DNA of 64,000 bases, from contig OZ021727.1 in assembly GCA_963978545.1 (NCBI GenBank), positions 95,741,762 through 95,805,761 of the forward strand. The letters run 5' to 3'. The notes under the pieces are model-generated. The model was not told where the DNA came from, made no database searches, and saw only the letters and a program-made list of their open reading frames with translations. The DNA is from Linyphia triangularis. Taxonomy: Eukaryota; Arthropoda; Arachnida; Araneae; Linyphiidae. Below, in pieces: positions 1-13,500 of the stretch. The first letter of the stretch is position 1, and every line of letters begins with the position of its first letter. The position numbers and the translations under genes are program-made.

Positions 1-1377
1 TTTATTGGGCTTGCTTGCAGGTCTCGCAACAGCCATTTTTCTACTTTCCCAGACTTCCGATGTCATGACCACTATTTCTGCAAAATGCCAACTACTAATA
101 TTACTATAACATAATTTAAGGAATTAAATGTTCTTATAAAGAAGATCCATATATTAGTTGTACAGTAAATATATTAAATAATTGCAATAAATGCAGTATC
201 CTTCTAAACAAAACAAAACAATCATTCTTAACATATTGCAAATCTTGATTTAAATTTAGTATAAACACCTATTTCAATCGATTAAAATTTTGATTGTAAC
301 TTATACAAGGCAGAAAAAAATATGATTTTTCCTGCCATGAAGTTGATAAAAATCCAATTTCAACTGATACAAAATTGGATTTTGGCGATACAGCTGATCA
401 GTGTTTGTGTCATGAAGGTGTAAAGATAAACAGTACATGCATCATAATTTATTTTTATGGGGGTAGGTCTGAATGTGTTTTAACTTGATTGTTTATTATA
501 TATATATTTTTGTCGATAACTTATAATCAGGGAAAAATTTGGGTGTTAAAGTGAATAATCAGGGAATTTCAAAATTACTTTTCTGTGGACACCCTGTATT
601 AACTTGAAGCATTCTTACATTAAGCAAAAAGATAGAAACAACATTTTATATGTTTAAAGTTTTTACAATTTATTATATAATTCAAATCAATTAATTTATT
701 TTATAATTTTTTTTAACTTTAATGTTTGAATTACAAGATTGAAGATTTCTAGATTTGAAATAACTTTCCAACTTGGAAAAGGAGGCTTGAATTCAATTTA
801 AAACCCTGCAAAGCATGTATGATATAAATGAATCAAAACTTATGCAAGTTCAGGTCTAAAACATTTTTGTATGAAATTTTAGTCTACTGTTTATTGCAAC
901 CCATAATTTGATGAACAACAGATATACATGAAATTCACATAATTACAATATTTGTAGATTTTGAATATAATTCAATAAACTTGTTGTATAACCTACTTTT
1001 TTGGATTGTAGCTAAAAGAACATTTTATGCTAATTGGAAACAAATAATAAGATGCATTTTTCTCATTGAGTTAAATAATTTTTTTTTTACAAACCTGTGG
1101 TTTTGCCCATTTATGGCATAAAGGAGGGTCAATTTGCCGTTGAAAACCTCTGTATCAGAAGGCATTACCTTATCTAATAATATTCTGATACAATTATGTT
1201 GGTGGGGGGTTCATTATTTTATTTTCATTCTACTTTTACTTTCAAGAAGGATGGATATTTTTTAACTTAACATTTGGTTACGAATTTTTGAAAATCATCT
1301 GGGAATTCACTATTTCAAGATGATAGTGGTTAATCAGAATTTTTTTTATATTCATTGGAACCTGTATTTCATTGTAG
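1..1377. other. upstream stan intron (partial)
   Basis: AT-rich sequence with no coding exon that I can support. A splice-acceptor-like tgcttgcag ends at 20, but the sequence after it shows no laminin-G or EGF character and stops in the only frame that looked usable. Confidence 0.6.
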
Positions 1378-1540
1378 GATGTGAGAATTGACATGAACAG
1401 GGATGCGTGGCTGAGACCTTCGCTGGAGAGTAACGTAAGAGAAGGGTGCAGAGTGCAGAACCCGTGTCATGGAAACCCGTGTCCAAAGAATAGCACCTGT
1501 GTGGACAAGTGGGGAATTCACGAGTGCGTCTGTGACATGG
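1378..1540 (+). CDS. stan: stan exon 1 of window: junction after laminin-G plus first EGF-like domain
   Basis: The acceptor is ttgtag before 1378 and the donor gtaaga follows 1540; the exon ends in phase 1. It encodes 54 residues: a linker beginning DVRIDMNRD, then an EGF-like module with cysteines in GCRVQNPC, GNPCPKN and HECVCDMG. A KNST sequon is present. Family members carry a very similar CNPCP-rich EGF here, just after the last laminin-G domain. The 5' phase is taken as 0; the preceding exon is outside the window. Confidence 0.92.
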
Positions 1541-4500
1541 GTAAGAATCTCAGCTGCTGATGCAAGGGCTGTGCTGCATTTTTACTTGACAGTAAACTAT
1601 AAAATGCTCTAAACTAAGTTTTAAAGTGATTTAAAAATGTATTCCTACCCCATGGAACCAGTGCTATATTTCTCATTCTATTTCCCTCACCAAAATGTTG
1701 CTTCACAACATAGAAATTTGTATCATACACCAGAATGATTATATCATGTTAACATAATAATAATAATTTGAAAAATGAATCTATGTTTTTACTATTAACA
1801 GTTCAGAATTTACTCTTAACAAGTGCTGCTCTACAACTATTTTTACTAAGAAATAAATTTATAAATGTTCATCAGTAAAGTAATTCTCACGTTATTTTTC
1901 CTTCAAGTTGTATTAACAGGAGGAAATTGTTTTTTACATCAAATTTTTAGATATTAGTAGATTCAGTAGTAATACTCAAGTAGGGAATGTGATACAGGAT
2001 ATAATGCTCTAGGCCTACAGGGAAATAAAAAATAATAATAATGCTAGTGTAGCTGTTTAAATATATATATATGTTGTTGGTAAAATTATTAAGTCAAGAA
2101 ATCAAAATCCAGTCTTGGAAAAACCTAACATTTTTTTCTAGTCAAAAAGGAAGAGCAAAAGGAGTGGTAAATCACTGAGAATATATATATATATACACAC
2201 ACACACATATAAATTTGCATATAAATGGTTATAATACTTACAGTTAACAGTTAAATATTCCCAGACTGACCACAAAATTTAAAATTATCATCATATATTT
2301 GTATATAATGTTTGTACGCTTCACCACAAATGTTCTACAACATTCTTCTATTAAAGTTTCTTACACAACAGTTAAACTTTTACCAATGATAATTCTCAAG
2401 CACTGTTGTTATATAATTTTTAATTCAATAAAGATGCAATAATTTTTTTTTAACTTCTATTCATCTTGAATAACAAGATGGGAAGTATGCCAAATTATTG
2501 AGAAATGCAAATTATGCTCAATGACAAAAACATTTCTTGAAAATCTTTGTAGCATAAAATTCATTCTATAACTTATTTTGAAAGGTTGATGAACAAATCT
2601 GTATATCTCATTGAGTTATATAGTTGAATTATGTAGTATCAGTCTTTAATTTATAATTATTTAACAAGTTTTTTTTTTTTTCTTTTTTTTTTTCAAAGTT
2701 TTAATATTGTATTTTGTAATTTAATTTCATTAATAAAAATTTCCTAAAATTAATTTATTTTTAAAGTATTAATTTATGTTAAAGCAATGCCTAGGAAAAT
2801 AAATATGGCTACTAATTGTATGTATTTACGGACAACAATAGTTGACTTTGGGAGCAATTTGTAAATATGTCCATTCAGGCTCCAATTGGTTGTGAATTAT
2901 TGTGTATCCAATCATGGTAATTATCGAGCTTGTTTATATTTAGAGCTTTTGCCTATTATTCCTGCTTCTAAGTGGATTACAGGGTGTCAAGCAAACAGGA
3001 AAATATGGAGAACCATGAGAGTTTGGCAACTCTGGAAGTACTGAAGGATTTTTGAAAAAGTGAATTTAAAATAGGGCAAATTAAAAGAGATAAAAGAAAG
3101 TTTACAAAATAAACAATTATAATATTTTTAGAAACTTTATAAAAATGTTAATTTTTGCTAAGCAAATTTCTGTAACTTTACTTTGCAATGATTTTCATTT
3201 GTTTTATTATAAATGTGTAGGTGATCAGGAATTTTCCGAGAAGTTAAAAGTTTTTTCCTTCAGACACTTTGTGTGTAATAGTTATTTGTCATCACATATT
3301 TAAAATCTCTTTAACAAAAACTTGCAGTCTTTTCCTACTTAATAGACATGATACAATGCTTTCAAGCACACATTGTCTGCCAAAATATTCCTTCAAATCT
3401 CATGACATTTTTGCAATTAGAGCAACAGCAATTATTTTTAATTTTAATAATGAGATTTTCTTCAAGTTTTAGTTAAGTGTTAATAATGAAAATGCTGCAC
3501 TTTCTTTCGCTTTAAAATTTGGACGATTGGCTCTCGTTATTGTTTTGAAGCACTAATGTATTGTAAATGATATTGCGTTGGATTTATGAATGGGGTGGAA
3601 AACTTGCAATCCCTTCTAAACATGCTATTTACAACTCTGTAATCCAAAGATAATGGGCACTATCTCCATTGTACTTAATTTTATGGGAGAGCTGATTCAA
3701 TCTAAGGAACTGTCTCTACTTGCTGTTGTTACTTTTCGTAAATAAATATCCCCGGTATAAAAATCTTTAATGAGTTTTTTTTAGGGTAAGAGAACATATA
3801 TAATATTGTTTTGTTAGGGCAAAACATTGTTCAAAATGTGGATGGAATAAAAGTGATTGCTGTAAAATGCAGACTTCAAATAATTAAAAACGTTTCTTGA
3901 TGGCTTAACTACTTTAATGAAGATGATATAATACTCTCGCGCTCAGCTGCCTTTCTCGATCTTCAATAGCATTGCCATCTTTTCTTGTCATAAGACTTTC
4001 TTTTCTTGTCACGAGACTTAACAATATCTTAATCAATGAAAATATAGATTGTATCCTTTATCTCTGAGTTTTGAATTTTCTTTCCCTTGTGATTATACAC
4101 ATATGCACTTCAATAACTGACAAAATTAACTTCCTTCCATTTCACTCACTGCCTATTTATTGAAGTGTTTCTAATATAATCTCATAAGATTTAAAAATAG
4201 AGATTATACTTTAATTTGTCTGATAAAATAAATGCAGTGAAAAATAAACTGAGGACAAGGGGTTGAAACAAAAATGTTAAAAGTTTATTTATAACATAAT
4301 CAATACTACTACCTCACTGGCAGTCAGAAACCATTAGCCTTGTTTCACAAGAAACTTTCTCTTATATAAGAAATAAATTTGTATATTGCAAAGAAATGCA
4401 TGCCTAGAAAAATATTACAGTTGACTAATCAAAATCCAGAAACACCCAACACAAATATTATTAAATTTTCAAGGAAGAAACCATACAACTCAACTTAAAA

Positions 4501-7500
4501 CTTTAGCTGAAACAAAAGGTAAACAATACTTTGAAAAATGGGCGGTTCACACACAGCACAGGTTGGGAAAAAGTATGAAGACAGGTACATTAACAAGTAA
4601 GTTAAATAAACTGTTTATCTAACAGTTTCAATATGTTACAGGTTTCGTAGGAGATCAATGTCTTCCCGTGTGTGATATCAACCCTTGCTCCTCTGGCTCG
4701 CAGTGTGAGTCTTCTATGCACAGCACCATGCTGGGCCACAAGTATGGGTACACGTGTGAGTGTGACAAAGGGCACACAGGAGCCTACTGTGAAGTGCCCT
4801 TGGACCACACTTGCCCCTCTAACTGGTGGGGTTATCCCATATGCGGGCCCTGCCACTGTGACACGAGCAAAGGATACGATGCCAACTGTAATAAGACAAA
4901 TGGAGAGTGCACGTGCGAGGTGAGTGGATGTTGCTAAAAAGACTTGTTAATTATCAGAGTTGGTAAAAAACTGAGTTCTTTTAACAAACAAGAAACCTGG
5001 TTTCATTTATTTTAACTATATATTTTTCTTAATTTATATACTAAACAAACGTTTCCAATGATATAAGACTTAATTTTATTTTTTTTTAATTAATATTCAT
5101 TTATGTTTGTCTATTTGTTAGTTTAATATAAGCAATTTACAATTTTTTGCTGTTCAAGATTCTAGATGTCTAGTAAAGAATAAAAGCTATTAAATCAACG
5201 AAACAAAAGTAACTTAATTAAAAATCCAAGAAAACTTAAAAAGCAATTAATTTCATTGCTTAAATCCATTTCGTGTTTAACCCTTTTAATGCCGAACAAC
5301 GATATATTGTTGTTTGCTTCACTTGCGAAAAGGGCCAAAGACGATATATTGTGGTTGGCTACACTTTCGAAAAGTACCAACGACGATACATTGTTCCTCA
5401 AGCATTGGCGCCTATTACGCATCACAAAAGTTCTGTATTTCAAAATAACTTTATAAAATGTTATAAATGGTTCAAATTCTTTGCATTGCAATTAAAAAAA
5501 TTATTTATTTGAACTTTTTGTTTTGTTTTCTGCTGGTTGGTGCTGAAGCACTGTATACGCAAAGCGATAAGGTAGAATCTCGACATGGGATAGTTTCTTG
5601 GGACCGTAATCGCAATCTGTTTATGATGGTTATCAGGTAGCTCACGTGTCACATCATGCATCGGCACGGTAAGACTAGAGTCTTTCTTTCAAATTAGGCC
5701 TCCATTATAGGCTGAGCAGAGCACAGCAGAGTGGATTAGAGCCAACTCCAAGGCTGTCACAATACGCTGCATTTTGAATTTCTTAAATATCATTTTTAGT
5801 TTGGTTTTTATAGGCATTTTTGCAACCCCTACTAAATTTGGGAAATTCCTCCAGTTATCTTCACACAAGCATCTGTTTTCGTTCTGAACTTAAAAGGTTA
5901 AACTGGACCAACATAGGTACTGTAAATGTCTTATAAACTGCATTGAATTATATTTCTGTAATAAATTTTGTATAAAACATTTTTTAATTCCATGTAATTT
6001 TTTTTTAAAGTGATAACACCAGCTTCAGTTTAATGACAGAAATTAGAAATATTTTACTCTTAAAATTGTTATAGTTTTGATAAAACCTATATGTGCTTCA
6101 TGATTTGTTATCTAAGCAAGAGGCTTCTGGTGGGATTCTGATCAGGTTTGTATTGTGCAAGTCAGCTTTCAAAATCATTATTACAGATGACCTTGCTTAA
6201 ATTAGCAGGTGGACATTTTACAGATTTCCTTTCATTTATGCACATGTAAAACAGTTCTTCTTGAGAGAGTACTGATTTTGGACAAGACAAATTTGGACTT
6301 TATCTCCAATGGATTACTCTAAATTATAATGTTTAGGCAGTCTTTGTGCAGCGCTTGTGATATGTTGAATTATAACCAATACAAACTTAAATGCCAGAGC
6401 ACTTTTTTTAGAGTTGATGTGTCACTTTTGACTATTTTTTGTGGTTCTTTACTTAGTACCTTTACTTTATTATCTACAACAAAATTTGATAAAATTTTAA
6501 TAAGTGAAAAAATTGCAAATCCTCACCATATTTAACAATTAAATATATGTTGCTAAGTAATATGATTTTTTTATATAGTTCAACTCAATGTATAATCCAA
6601 TAAAGAATTTAAATTCTTTCTTTTTAAATCCTCAGTCTTTCAAAATTTTCAAAAAGTGTGATAATTATTATTGAAAGTATTTTCTCCCTCAAAATGGCTA
6701 GATAGCTTATTAAAAACTTATTTGGTCATTATTTTTTTATTTCTTTTATGACTTTATTAATATGAAGTTCTTCATATATTTTATGACCCACAAAAACTTT
6801 GTTCTTAATTGACCATTAGTCGGCGACTCATGTGAAGAAATGTTGATTTAGTAATGTCTGTAGTGTCACTCATTGTTAACTCTTTCATGGCACACTCATG
6901 AAGTTGTACATTTTCTTTCTGTAGTTGTATTTTTTTTCTCGACTGTCTAGTATTATGTGTTTAGACTTTTTATTTGTGTTTTTAGGAATGCTTAGCTATA
7001 ACTCTACAGTTATCATATAATATGCATTTAAAACTTTTTATTTGTTTGTATACTTTTCATAAATTTTTGTTCTTCTTTATTCTAAGCCGACCAAACGGTA
7101 TAGTGATTAGCGTGCTAGCTTCTAGACCGCGAGGTTGTGGTTTCGAGTCCCGTGTTAGGCATGGGTGTTTGTAAATGTATCTTGGCTTGTCTAATGACGA
7201 ATGTTTCGGCTCATTATAGCCCTCGTGTTGCTGACGGCGCCAGATAATCTGAAAACAACCAACCTTCTTTATTCTAATTTCTCTTTGCCTTGATGTCTAA
7301 TATCAGTTATGTGAAAATTGAATCATATTAACCATAAAATTGTCTTCCAGTTTAGTCTCTTGTCTGGTATAGTAAACCTAGTAAACTAAACTTTCCTATT
7401 AACAAAATATATTTTTAAACATTAATTCTGTTTAAAAAATATTTATGTGTTGCATAGAGTTTAAATATGTCTGTTATCCTCAATGTTCTGTTTTACCACA

Positions 7501-10500
7501 CTTACTCTAAGATAATACCTCTTCAGTATTGCAAACCAGATATTGAATAGGACCAATGCATTACCTTTAACAATAGTGCCCTTTACAAATCTGCATCGTA
7601 CTTTCTTTGAAAGGGAATTAATTCAACCTTTTCTACTGAAGATATTTCAGAGTCCTTTTATATAAGAATATGGGCTAATACCTAAACCTTCAGGTCTAAT
7701 AGTTTACTATAGTTCAAAAATCTCTTCTTTCTTTACAAAGCCAACCTCTTACCGGCCTTCCTGTTTTAAACTTTGCATTTATTTTGGTTTTTTTTTCTCC
7801 AGGATAAACACTTTCAGCCTCTTCACAGTGACATTTGTTTTGATTGTGATTGTTATGCCACGGGATCTTTTGGAAATCGCTGTGACCCAATCACAGGCCA
7901 GTGTAAGTGCAGAGCTGGCGTGATTGGGCGTCGTTGTGATTCTTGCTCCAATCCATTTGCCGAGGTTACTTTAAGAGGGTGTGAAGGTAATGCTATATTC
8001 ATTGACATCTCTTTAAAAGAACTGTATTTGAAAATTTCTTTTGAATTTTGCATGTTTCAAATTCATTTTTTCAAAATAAATTAATGTTTTTTTGTTTTTT
8101 TTTAAATCTTATGAAACAGATTTTTTTTTAAAAGAAGTATGTGTACAATTCTTTATTATTATTGTTTTTTTACGCTATACTATATGCATGTATAAAATAA
8201 AATACACAGGCCAGTTTAAATTCCTAAATCTGATAAATTCTATATTTTGAAAAGTACAGAAATGTCAGTGGGAATTTTAGGTGTGTATAATTGCACTGTT
8301 TTTTTTTTATGGCTAACATGAATAACTTAAAAAATAAAAAAAATAAAAAATATATATATATACATATCTGGAATTTACAAAAGTAGAGCACGAATTTTGC
8401 TACTAACCAGAAGATATATAGTCTTTTTTTTTAGTGATGTGCCCAATTTGTATTAATTATACAAGCCATTGTTACAAAAGTTGGATGCTTCAATTTTCAT
8501 TTCTCCTATTTGAGTTAGGGTGTAGTTAAGAATAAATCTTTATCGCGTATAATATGTTGCATTCCTATATTTTTTCACGTTTATTTTCAATAGATGTTGT
8601 CAAATTGGAAAAAATCAACTATTTTGCAAGAAAATGTTGGAATCTATGAAATTGATGTAGTATTTATTAGGCTTCAGACTGAAAAATGTGCATTTAACTC
8701 TAAATCTGAATTCCCTTCTGAGAATGTATTTCTTTTTACTTTCCTAGTGGTTTACGATGGTTGTCCCCAGTCGTTTAGTATGGGCATTTGGTGGGACCGA
8801 ACTTTGTTTGAACAGGAATCTTCACATGCTTGCCCAAAAGGATCTGTTGGTAAGTTGATGTAAATGTCTAATTAGTAAATACAGTCAAACCCTGTTAATG
8901 TGAAATCGCTTAGCAGGAAATCGCATTTTACATGCGATTCAGTTAGCGTGAAAATTTTTGGCGTCCCTCTCTACTTTGGGTTAATTGGGTTTGACTGCAC
9001 AAACCTTATAAATTTAATCAATTAACTGTTTTCAAGTTTAGTTTGAAATATTCTGTTTTAATTTCATTAGATTTATTCATTAGCTTCATTTTTTTAAAAA
9101 ATTATTTGTTAATGTGAGTATTTGTGGCAATTAAGTTTATTTCTAAAGCAAAACATAATTAAACATTGAACTGATGTACATCTTTAATGGTATCTATTGT
9201 ATCTGTTTCAAACTTAACACATGGTACTATAATATTAGTGTGTACTCTATTGCCATGTCTTTGAAAAGAACTAAGAGAAGTGGAAATCATTTAACTTTGT
9301 GAAACTTATGCTATACTTAATATTCCTAGAATGTAATCTTTCAACTGTCAAATGAAGTGTTTTACAAAAAGAATCTCATCCAACTTCAATTTACAGGCAA
9401 AGCTACTAGATACTGTGCTCAAGATACTGGATGGGAGGAACCTGATCTGTTCAAATGTAACTCTGAGACATTTCTTGAGCTGGCTGATCAGGTATATCTG
9501 CTTTTTTTTTTTTTTTTTTAAGTGTTGTTTAAAAGCTTACTACAATTAACCATGCACCATTAATTCAAATGACTGTAAGGACTACCCACTTAGATAACAA
9601 GTCTGAAGAAGAAGAGGACAAAATTATTGATTTTCCTAGAAGCATCTGAAATAAATAATCCCTAAAATTGTATATTAGAGCAAATATTTACACATTATTT
9701 TATTTAGTTTTTCGTATATCTTTTACACACTGCCTGTATATAGCTAAAAATTATACTGTGTTTGTTATTTCTTTTTTTAATAATCCTTGGTTCATTTTAG
9801 CTTGCTGTAATAGAAAGAGACAAGCTTCCACTGAGTACCTACTTTTCTGTAAAAATTTCATCCGACCTGCGATTAGCTACAAACCGTACCAAGCACTTGT
9901 ATGGCAGTGATATTTTGATTGTAGACAGAATGCTGTATCATGTTTTGAAGTACGAAACTGAACAAGGTGGCCTCAATTTGACTCATCGACAAGATAAAGA
10001 TTTCATACAGGTATATAGAGCTTGTTCCCATTCCTGTCATTGTCATTTAAACTTAAGGAAACTGTAACAGAATTTCCAGACTTTCAGTAAAAGACCTACT
10101 CAACCACAATATGTAAAGGGCAATTGGTAGCACTTTGTAACAGTTCATAATTTCATGGGACAAATAGCAGGACTGACAGTAGTGTTTAAAAAGGCTACTA
10201 AAGCAAGTGTTTTAAGGGTCAGGCGACTATGACGACTATTTCAATGAAAAACCTTCAACTATTTAAGGCACCTATTACTAAGGTACCTATTTTTTAAGAA
10301 ATTAAACATTGTTCATTGGCAATGTCAAAACAGTGATTTTTATGGGTGGAGGGAGTGAACACTGCCAAAATAGGTGTTAATTTTAGTTTATAAACGCTGA
10401 CCGAATGGCCACTTTCTTAACCCGATGATAGTATTTCTTTGGTAACAGCTCACGCACAATATTTTTATGACAAACACCGTTATTTTTGCCTTCCCATTTG

Positions 10501-13500
10501 GTTCCTATGTTTTATATCTTTCACTGTTCAAGGCTCACCAACATACACTATTATATTCTCAAATATCAATTTGTTTTACCATTACTTTAATTGACAAGTA
10601 TTAACTGTGAAACTTGCATGAATGCCATAAGAAAAAGTAATTCTTTTTTGATTGAAAACTTTTATCTGCATAAAAATACTGACTGAAATGTGCATTTAGC
10701 AATTGAGAGTTGCCACATAGCCAGTAGTACAACTACTTTTGCACAGCTTGAATGGCTTTATAACATCATCATAAATTATCTTTTTTCTCTTGTTTAAAAA
10801 GTTGCCTAACTTTGCTAAGATAGAATTGCATTAATACTCTAGAATAATAAAAAAAATCTTGTTATTTTACTGATTCATTCCAAATCAATCACAGGTACCA
10901 AAAACCAAGAATTGGGAGGATTTTTGTGAGAAACTATTTTCAAAGTTTATAAGTAATTGGGGACCCTGAAATAGTCATTTGCTCACAATTGAGACCATGT
11001 GTAATAGCTCATTTAGAATCGCTAAATAGTTGATTAACCATTAGCTGGGTGATTGGGCTGAATAAGAATTAAAACCAGATAGCTAAAACTGAAACATACA
11101 ATTCTACCTGCCTTAAGCAAAATTAATACTTTTGGCAAGTTGAGACCAGTTTACATGAAGGTTCAATCTTCACTGATGTAAATTAATGAATAATATCTTA
11201 GCTAACTTTGTGAAAGAAGCATTAATTCACAAAAATAAACATAAAAAAGGTTTGTTTCTTTCCTCATTGAAAATTTAAGAGCAACTGGCTATCTGGCTCA
11301 TTACTTGGCAATTTATGACAGTTTTAGCAATCAGGTTTTCATTAAATTTCCTCTCTCACCCAATCACACCCACTGTTATTCACCCAGATGACAATTGATT
11401 TACTAATTCGTAAATCCCCACTTTAAAATAGTCTCAATTGCCATCAACTGACATAATCATTTTGCTTCATAGCTTCTACTCTATAAGGTTGTGTTAGTAC
11501 ATAAGGAGCTTGCTTTCCAAATTGACCATATTTACTTTGGAAAAGCTAGATTGATTAGCAATATTTTTTCTCACACAATTGAGAATAAAAATAATTTGAA
11601 TTAAAAATAATTTCTATACAATTTTGGTTCAAACCATGTTAACTTAAACATTTATGATACTTGCATGTTTTCTCATTAAATGTTTCATGTTAAAAGAATT
11701 AATCAAAAGCTTTATTGGTATAAATTATATTTTAGCTTGACTTTATTGTCTTCCAATAATTTTTTTAGATATATTTAACACCTAATACTAAAATGAGCTT
11801 TTTCTTCTAATTAAGTGTTAAATCATTACTATACTTATAAAAAAAAACCATCCTTAAATCATTTTCGTTCCCATTTGGGAATTTGGAAATGTTAATAAAT
11901 GATTTAAAACAATGCTATTTAGTGTTAGCTCTTAAGTTACCTTGTATCAAAATATTCAATGAAAATGTCCTTTTTTAAGTTAATTTATTAAGACACATAT
12001 TTATTTTTTAGAATCTTGTTGAAGCAGCTAGCAAAGTACTCGAGCCGAGATACACTGAAATGTGGGACAGGATTGCAACGTTCACTGGTACTGGACCTGA
12101 ATATCTTGTCTTCATGTTTGAGCAATATGGGAAAACACTTATTCAAAATCAGGTGGATACATTTACTGAACCCTTTGAAGTTTCTTCACAAAACATGGGT
12201 AGGTTGATTTTGTTAAGTTACAATATTTTACTTTGCATGATATAGATCTAAAAATTAGCTGCTTTGAACTAATTTCATTCAGAACATTTTTACGTGCTTT
12301 TCAATCTAAGCTTACATTTTATGATATTTTGCTGTGCTCTACTTAACTTTCCTGTGGCAACACATTCATTACTAACGTTTTTTTTTTAATTTGCATGTTT
12401 CAATTTAAGAGTTGTAAATTAATTTTTAAAAGTTTCATGATAATAAATATATATTAAGAGACCCAATTCTATCCAAGAAAGTTATTTATAATGAACAAAA
12501 GTAATACTTAATTTCTATTTAGATTTGAAATAATTTTTTATTCATATGTTTCAGTTTTTATATGATTATGCACTATCTAGATTTACTAGAACTGTCAAGT
12601 AACTACTTTCACAAAATTGGGTCAATTAAAACTGGGAAATTAATAATTTCTTGAAAAGGTTTGAGAAACTTGAAAATATATCTAATTTTCTATAAAAGCC
12701 ATGTACTTTTTTTTGTATTGATTCAAATAATTATGTAGTTGCACTTGCTCTTAGTAACATAGATTTTTTCTTATAGCAATTCTATAATTAGTAAAAATTA
12801 TAAATTATTAAATATTTCCAAAGGTTATTTTCACCCTCTTTCTAAATTTTAATGAGTATTTTTAAAATCCAATTGGTGTTTCTTAAACTAAACTTTTTTA
12901 AAACTAAAACTAAATAAGTTTTTTAACAAAATTAATATTTCTAACAATAACAGTGATGCACGATCGTGATTTCGCTTATCAGAGCAGAAATGTGCTTTAA
13001 ATGCTTACTAAAAATACTTGATGGTTATAAACCTTAAACTAAAAATTAACACTATGCCGTCCTGTAACACCACGTTGGTGTCCTACAAAAACTCTCGGAA
13101 AAATGCCAGCAACACCACAAAAACTATCGAGCAAATGCCATGGACACCACTAAAACAATCAGGCAAATGACAGCGAAATAAAACTTGACGATTTACGATA
13201 TCTCGAAAATTCAACTGCGATAAATGAAATGATCTAAACCATTCACCAACGCCGAAAAAAATAGAAAAGAAAAAAAGAAACACAATTAGACTTGCGGACG
13301 TCATACTGTCAATCTTTGTTTTCCACTACCTTTTCCTCTATTTTGTGCAAGAAAACATGGTAAAAGCCAGTGAAATACTGTAAAATGGGGTGAATCCGAA
13401 CACTTCAACTTTCAAAGTAAAAATAGGTTGTAATAAGATTGTTAAGGAACATATTTTTGACATTGAAACTTGGGTCTTACCTTCCTCTTTGAGGATCAAC

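Noticed and set aside
1..113. Possible upstream stan exon after the acceptor-like tgcttgcag
   Set aside because: The translation has no laminin-G or EGF features and ends at a stop codon without a donor.
4602..4856. 84-codon minus-strand ORF
   Set aside because: Antisense shadow of the cysteine-rich exon 2.
7086..7160. Possible functional tRNA gene
   Set aside because: A- and B-box-like motifs are present, but the sequence continues as a repeated body, has no acceptor-stem closure that I can see, and is flanked by a target-site duplication; it is a SINE.
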